Shown one piece after another: positions 6,158 to 9,777 of a stretch of 9,777 nucleotides of DNA. Position numbers and translations under genes: made by a program. The first letter of the stretch is position 1, and the number at the start of each line of letters is the position of its first letter. This stretch comes from Flavobacterium sp. (GTDB taxonomy: Bacteria > Bacteroidota > Bacteroidia > Flavobacteriales > Flavobacteriaceae), in assembly GCA_024642295.1 (NCBI GenBank), contig JAHEBK010000026.1:1392-11168 (forward strand). Direction: 5' to 3'. The notes below the pieces were generated by a model, which made no database searches, had not been told where the DNA came from, and worked only from the letters and a program-made list of their open reading frames with translations.

Positions 6158-6799
6158 ATGAAAAAAAATAGTGTCCTTTTTATACTTTTTGTTTTACCAA
6201 TTGTTGCCTACCTTTTCTTTGCTTCTGGCGTTAATAGTTTTACAAAATTACCTACAGTTTCAGCTAAAGTTCCCGACTTAGGTCAATGGGAGTCACTTCG
6301 TGGAGAAAATGTGAGTTTAAATGATAAAATTACTATTCTAGGTTTTGGCGGTTCTGAAATTTTAAAAAACAGAGGAAATCTTTTCAATTTAAATGAAAAA
6401 ATCTACCAACGCTACCATACGTTTAATGATTTGCAATTTGTAATGGTTTGTCCTAAAGGTACTGAAGAGGATATTAAGAAGATCTTAGATGCCTTGGATG
6501 AATTTACAGACGTTTCTAATTGGCATTTTGTATTTACTTCATCGGAAAACATTAATAATTACTATAGCCAACTGGGCTTAAAAGGGAAGTTGGATACACA
6601 TTCAGGTACTTCAGATGTTTTTATTGTAGATAAAGCACGGAATATTCGAGGGCGAAATACTACTGACGAGTATAAAGAAAGTTATAATACTTTCCATCCA
6701 TCTGAACTGAGTAACGAAATGCTTGACGATTTTAAAATAATACTTTATGAATATCGTGCTGCGTTGAAGAAAAACAATAATGCAACTAAACAACTTTAA
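6158..6799 (+). CDS. SCO-like thioredoxin-fold membrane protein lacking the copper-binding cysteines
   Basis: A 213-residue protein with an N-terminal membrane anchor (about 4-24) and a domain that would lie in the periplasm. I assign it to the SCO1/SenC or thioredoxin-like fold by comparison with the next gene. The strand KITILGFGG (57-65) sits where SCO has VYVLEFFFTT, and THSGTSDVFIVDKARNIRGR (147-166) matches EHSGLFALIDKKGNIRCR of its neighbour, including the histidine (H148). The CxxxC motif is absent: the corresponding stretch reads GGSEILKNRG, and the only cysteine is C98 in VMVCPKG. It should therefore not bind copper or do thiol chemistry as SCO does. It begins the SCO operon, 8 bases before the next gene. 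The start is the ATG at 6158, directly before the basic and hydrophobic anchor. The relationship is inferred from motif and position, not from a search; the function is unknown. Confidence 0.75.
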   Translation: MKKNSVLFILFVLPIVAYLFFASGVNSFTKLPTVSAKVPDLGQWESLRGENVSLNDKITILGFGGSEILKNRGNLFNLNEKIYQRYHTFNDLQFVMVCPKGTEEDIKKILDALDEFTDVSNWHFVFTSSENINNYYSQLGLKGKLDTHSGTSDVFIVDKARNIRGRNTTDEYKESYNTFHPSELSNEMLDDFKIILYEYRAALKKNNNATKQL

Positions 6800-6808
6800 T
6801 GTATTACT

Positions 6809-7495
6809 ATGTTTAAAAATAAATCTTATATAGGTATTTCATTTATTATTTTGATCTTCGGAATTTATGCTGTTCCTAAGATTGTTGAAAGGCTTAAATC
6901 TGGAGATGTAGTTAAAGGAAATAGATTAGATAGGGTTGATTCTGTTTCAAATGATGCAGATAATTTAGTTGAAATAGGTCCTGCTCCAAAATTTGAATTA
7001 GTTAATCAAAACAATGTAAAAATCAATAATGGAGATTATAAGGGAAAAGTATATGTGTTGGAATTTTTCTTCACGACTTGTCCTTCTATCTGTCCAAAGA
7101 TGAACCAAAGCATGTTGTTACTTCAAGATAAATTTTTTGGTAATCCTAATTTTGGAATTGCATCCATAACAATTGATCCTTCCCATGATACAGCTGAAGT
7201 TTTAAAATCACATGCAGAGTTGTTAGGTGTTAAATCATCCAATTGGAATTTTTTGACTGGGGATAAAGAAACCATTTTAAATTTGGCAAATAAAGGTTTT
7301 AATCTTTATGCTGCTGTAAATGATAAAGTAGCTGGAGGTTTTGAACATTCAGGACTTTTTGCTTTGATTGATAAAAAAGGCAATATCCGTTGTCGTAAAG
7401 ATGAATTTGGGAATCCTATTTTATATTATGATGGATTAGAAAAAAACGGTGTTAGAGATATTCAGCAAGATATCAGTATATTATTAAGGGAATAA
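6809..7495 (+). CDS. sco: SCO1/SenC-family copper chaperone for cytochrome oxidase assembly
   Basis: A membrane-anchored periplasmic thioredoxin-fold protein that delivers copper to, or reduces, the CuA site of oxidase subunit II. The 228 residues comprise an anchor helix (about 7-25), a linker, and the SCO domain from about residue 55. All ligands are visible: C91 and C95 in FTTCPSICPKM, and H180 in GFEHSGLFALID. The acidic segment ITIDPSHDTAEVL (120-132) is the usual SCO sequence after the third strand. The Asp-Glu segment after NIRCRKDEFG is a further match, with a third cysteine at C194 that is not a family ligand. It starts at the ATG at 6809, 9 bases after the previous stop, and ends one base short of a GTG that could start the next gene. 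Family and function are firm; the true partner oxidase, presumably the one encoded upstream, is inferred. Confidence 0.95.
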   Translation: MFKNKSYIGISFIILIFGIYAVPKIVERLKSGDVVKGNRLDRVDSVSNDADNLVEIGPAPKFELVNQNNVKINNGDYKGKVYVLEFFFTTCPSICPKMNQSMLLLQDKFFGNPNFGIASITIDPSHDTAEVLKSHAELLGVKSSNWNFLTGDKETILNLANKGFNLYAAVNDKVAGGFEHSGLFALIDKKGNIRCRKDEFGNPILYYDGLEKNGVRDIQQDISILLRE

Positions 7496-7505
7496 AGTGT
7501 TAAAA

Positions 7506-8045
7506 ATGAAAAATCAAGATTTAGAACAAAAGTATAATAAGTGGATTGTTGTTTTATCTGTTACAATTCCATTAGTGGTGGCTTTACTTTTTGGTGTTAA
7601 TTTAAGAAAGTTAGGTTATGATGTAGAACCGTTGTCTTTTTTACCGCCAATATATGCAACTATAAACGGTATTACGGCTGTAGTTTTGGTTTTAGCTGTT
7701 ATGGCTATCAAAAATGGGAATCGTCGTTTACATGAGAATTTAATGAAAACAGCAATAGCTTGTTCGATTGCTTTTTTAGGAATGTATGTCGCTTATCATA
7801 TGACATCTGATTCAACCAAATTTGGTGGAGAGGGATTGATTAAATATGTGTATTTTTTCATCCTAATAACGCATATTATTTTGTCGATAGTTATCATTCC
7901 TTTGGTTTTAATAACCTATGTTAGGGCTTTAGCACAAGTTTTTGATAAGCATAAAAAAATAGCAAAGATTACTTTTCCTATTTGGCTTTATGTTGCTGTA
8001 ACGGGTGTAATTGTTTATTTAATGATATCTCCTTATTATGTTTAA
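7506..8045 (+). CDS. DUF420 membrane protein, CtaM-like oxidase assembly factor
   Basis: A 179-residue inner-membrane protein with five predicted helices (about 13-31, 46-70, 83-99, 112-138, 153-174). Histidines sit at the membrane edges: H76 in RRLHENLM, H98 in AYHMTSDS, H123 in LITHIILS and H149 in FDKHKKIAK, a pattern typical of the DUF420 family. Its Firmicutes relative CtaM (YozB) is required for a functional aa3-type oxidase in Staphylococcus aureus, and position directly after sco supports the same kind of role here; heme or copper handling through the histidines is my inference. A GTG at 7497 would add three residues, but the ATG at 7506 gives a standard MKNQDLEQKYNKW start and I prefer it. 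The end overlaps the next gene by 8 bases, so translational coupling is likely. Confidence 0.9.
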   Translation: MKNQDLEQKYNKWIVVLSVTIPLVVALLFGVNLRKLGYDVEPLSFLPPIYATINGITAVVLVLAVMAIKNGNRRLHENLMKTAIACSIAFLGMYVAYHMTSDSTKFGGEGLIKYVYFFILITHIILSIVIIPLVLITYVRALAQVFDKHKKIAKITFPIWLYVAVTGVIVYLMISPYYV

Positions 8046-8292
8046 CGAACAAAACAAATCCCAAATCCCAAATCCCAAATATAAGACTGTTCTATTTGGA
8101 ATATGTTTTTTGTTTTTTGGAATTTCCTCATTTGCGCAATGTGCCATGTGTAGAGCTGCATTAAGTGGTGATGCTAATAATGCACAAGCCGAAGCTGTTA
8201 ATGACGGAATTGTGTACTTAATGGCTATTCCTTATTTATTGGTAGCAGGAATTGGTTATGCTGTTTATAAAATGAGAAAAAATAAAAAGTAA
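8038..8292 (+). CDS. Small CxxC membrane protein of the SCO operon
   Basis: An 84-residue protein with no known function. A signal-like hydrophobic segment (17-32) ends in SSFAQ and is followed at once by CAMCRAALSG, with C35 and C38 as a CxxC pair. After a short acidic and Asn-rich loop (DANNAQAEAVNDG) comes a second helix (about 58-77) and a basic tail (KMRKNKK). If the first segment is cleaved, the CxxC sits at the mature N-terminus in the periplasm, anchored by the second helix with the tail in the cytoplasm. Position as the last gene after sco and DUF420 suggests a role in copper or thiol handling during oxidase assembly, which is inference. The ATG at 8038 overlaps the DUF420 gene; the first 16 residues are unusual because they are encoded by a heptamer repeat, and the only in-frame alternative before the hydrophobic core ends is a TTG. 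Confidence 0.82.
   Translation: MFNEQNKSQIPNPKYKTVLFGICFLFFGISSFAQCAMCRAALSGDANNAQAEAVNDGIVYLMAIPYLLVAGIGYAVYKMRKNKK
8056..8080 (+). repeat. Tandem heptamer (AAATCCC)x3 plus AAAT inside a coding start
   Basis: Three exact copies of AAATCCC (8056-8062, 8063-8069, 8070-8076) and a partial fourth (8077-8080). It encodes residues K7-K14 of the small CxxC protein (KSQIPNPK). Three units are 21 bases, so the block as it stands keeps the frame, while gain or loss of one unit would break it. From memory, such short tandem words are frequent between genes in Flavobacterium. Confidence 0.9.
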
Positions 8293-8305
8293 TTCTTTTT
8301 ATTTT
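8279..8305. terminator. Bidirectional terminator between convergent genes
   Basis: A perfect 11-bp AT-rich inverted repeat, AAAATAAAAAG (8279-8289) against CTTTTTATTTT (8295-8305), with the loop TAATT. It reads the same way on both strands, each ending in a T-rich arm, so it can end the SCO operon and the DUF4403 transcript alike. The stop codon of the small CxxC gene lies in the loop (8290-8292), and that of the minus-strand gene in the right arm (8299-8301). The low GC content of the stem makes the strength uncertain. Confidence 0.65.
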
Positions 8306-9708
8306 AATCCGTTAATACTAATATTAATTGTACTGTTAATTTTTAAGAAAGCAAGAATAGCATTGTTAGTCAATTGCATTTTTTGAAATTGAATATCCTC
8401 CGTTTTTCCATTTACATAAACGCCTGCCATTGGAGAATAATTATTGAGGTAACTCATAATTGATTTTTTGCCTTCCTCTAAATTGGGTTTAATTGAGTAC
8501 CGACAGCTTTCTTGAATTTTTTTCAGAATAATACCTTGAGCAAGCCAATTTGCGGTTCTCATAATTCTACTTTTAGTATCTAAGACATAATCCAAATTGT
8601 CAAAATAGATTTCTTTTTTTTCTTCATTGTATTGAGGTAATCCAGCTAAATATATTGTTCCATTTACTGACCCCAAAACATCTAGTGCGACAACCATTTT
8701 ACCATTTTTGTGCCAAATATTGACTTCTTTTACAGTTATTTTTTTGCTGCCTGAACCAAATTCTTGTCCTGAAAAATTCTTAGTCATTATTTTGGATGCA
8801 TCATTGTAGCTTGAGACAGCAATGATATTGGCGGTAACTTGGTTTGGAATTTTCGAAACTGTTTTCAAGACTATTTTCGAAGCTTCAAATTTTGTTTCTG
8901 GTTTTGATCCGATGAGCGTTTCCATGTTGCATTTCAAGCCCATGTCAATTAAAAAAGAATCATTTTTCAACTTGGCATCACTAGCATATAGTTCTATGGG
9001 AATTATTCTTAGCCAACTTTCATACGCTTCGTTCATTTGAAAAGGTTGGCTTATTTTTTCTAAAGCACCAATCACATTTGGTTTAAAATCCATTGCTTTT
9101 TCAATTGATTCGTCAATTGTTGCCTCAATTTTAGATTTGAATAATTTTAAAGCAGGGTTAATGAGGTAGGTGATAGGTACATTTTTTCCAAAAATGGTCA
9201 TTGTAGGGCTTTCGTTCCAGTTAAGAGATTTAAATTCGGTTTTTGTTTTCAATTTCCAATTAAGAAGTCCCACATTACTTGATAAAGTAATTTTACCGTT
9301 TAGATTAAATTCTCGTACATCGTACATTTCTACACCTAGTTTCTTTGTGCCTATTCGATATTTAATCTGTGCTTTTAGAGGCAAAACTGTTATTATTTTA
9401 TTTCCTGAAAAAGGGTTTTCGTTTCTAATAGTTATAGGTGCTAATTTCCATATTTTTATTTCTAGATCATCGTCCTCTATTGTGTTGTCTTCATATATTA
9501 ATCCATTTAGATATGAATTTGTCCCATTTTCTATGTCTTTTAATTTAATGTTAATGGGTAGATTAATAAATGACGGATTGTTTTCATAGACTATAGGGCT
9601 GGCATCATCCGGTTCTGGTTTTAATGCGTTTATTTTATTGGTACTACTACACGATGTTACTATTATAGTGATAAGTGTAAAAAGAATGGTTTTGATTGTG
9701 TTATGCAT
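8299..9708 (-). CDS. DUF4403-family lipoprotein
   Basis: A 469-residue envelope protein of unknown function. The N-terminus MHNTIKTILFTLITIIVTSC is a lipoprotein signal with lipobox VTSC; C20 would be lipidated. The mature part is long, beta-rich and without cysteine clusters or catalytic motifs that I can see. Segments that place it in DUF4403 include IWKLAPITI and ITVLPLKAQIKYRIG near the start, ESWLRIIPIELYAS in the middle and the C-terminal MAGVYVNGKTEDIQF. It is transcribed towards the SCO operon and looks unrelated to it. The frame runs back to a TTG at 9735, but the -7 box TAATTTTG lies over that position, so the ATG at 9708 is the better start. The family assignment is from recognition of the overall pattern, not a search, and is moderately sure. 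Confidence 0.78.
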   Translation of the reverse strand: MHNTIKTILFTLITIIVTSCSSTNKINALKPEPDDASPIVYENNPSFINLPINIKLKDIENGTNSYLNGLIYEDNTIEDDDLEIKIWKLAPITIRNENPFSGNKIITVLPLKAQIKYRIGTKKLGVEMYDVREFNLNGKITLSSNVGLLNWKLKTKTEFKSLNWNESPTMTIFGKNVPITYLINPALKLFKSKIEATIDESIEKAMDFKPNVIGALEKISQPFQMNEAYESWLRIIPIELYASDAKLKNDSFLIDMGLKCNMETLIGSKPETKFEASKIVLKTVSKIPNQVTANIIAVSSYNDASKIMTKNFSGQEFGSGSKKITVKEVNIWHKNGKMVVALDVLGSVNGTIYLAGLPQYNEEKKEIYFDNLDYVLDTKSRIMRTANWLAQGIILKKIQESCRYSIKPNLEEGKKSIMSYLNNYSPMAGVYVNGKTEDIQFQKMQLTNNAILAFLKINSTINISINGLK

Positions 9709-9732
9709 TTTCTTTTTTAAATTTTGAGTATT

Positions 9733-9740
9733 CAAAATTA
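9733..9740 (-). promoter_or_regulatory. Promoter -7 box of the DUF4403 lipoprotein gene
   Basis: Read on the minus strand this is TAATTTTG, an exact match to TAnnTTTG. It would start transcription near 9726, about 18 bases before the ATG at 9708, a spacing like that of the cyoE promoter. No TTG is seen at -33. The rest of the sequence to the window end (9741-9777) shows no feature. Confidence 0.5.
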
Positions 9741-9777
9741 GTTATAAAATCGATGTATTTAAGATGATATATTAGTA

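Noticed and set aside
8056..8080. Telomere-like or CRISPR-like repeat interpretation of the heptamer array.
   Set aside because: On the minus strand the unit resembles TTTGGGA telomere-type repeats, but there are only three copies within a gene in an internal chromosomal region; there are no spacers, so not a CRISPR array.
9170..9589. A 139-codon open frame on the plus strand.
   Set aside because: Antisense shadow of the DUF4403 lipoprotein gene, which has a lipobox and a promoter box of its own.

Overview
The window looks like a piece of chromosome from a Flavobacterium-like member of the Bacteroidota. It is AT-rich, ribosome binding sites are not obvious, and promoters show the Bacteroidota -7 box TAnnTTTG. 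The gene content also fits: remB next to gcvH, a cytochrome oxidase operon with two subunit III genes, and a DUF4403 lipoprotein.

Layout. Positions 1-676 hold the 3' part of gcvH (cut by the window edge) and an overlapping VanZ-family gene, closed by a clear intrinsic terminator. Positions 740-2845 hold a large outer-membrane protein recognised as RemB of gliding motility, with a TonB-C-like domain in front of a beta-barrel. Positions 2937-5883 form a tight operon for cytochrome oxidase: heme O synthase, a short subunit III paralogue, a full subunit III with a large inserted domain, and a subunit IV. It starts at a good Bacteroidota promoter and ends in a strong terminator. A 222-bp spacer follows, with a second promoter-like box and an imperfect inverted repeat that could be a structured leader RNA or a degenerate intergenic repeat. 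Positions 6158-8292 form a second tight operon of apparent oxidase assembly factors: a SCO-like protein without the copper cysteines, a canonical SCO1/SenC, a DUF420 (CtaM-like) membrane protein, and a small CxxC membrane protein. A symmetric hairpin that contains the stop codon of each flanking gene separates this from a convergent DUF4403 lipoprotein gene on the minus strand (8299-9708).

How the genes work together. The two central operons read as one respiratory module: CyoE makes heme O, CtaE and subunit IV are structural parts of a heme-copper oxidase, and SCO, the DUF420 protein and the small CxxC protein probably serve copper delivery and assembly. The catalytic subunits I and II are not in the window and must be encoded elsewhere. 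No tRNA, rRNA, CRISPR array, transposase or phage gene was seen. I see no convincing wholly new system. The most interesting items are the cysteine-less SCO paralogue, the small CxxC protein with a heptanucleotide repeat in its coding start, the roughly 125-residue insertion in subunit III, and the foldable spacer between the operons.
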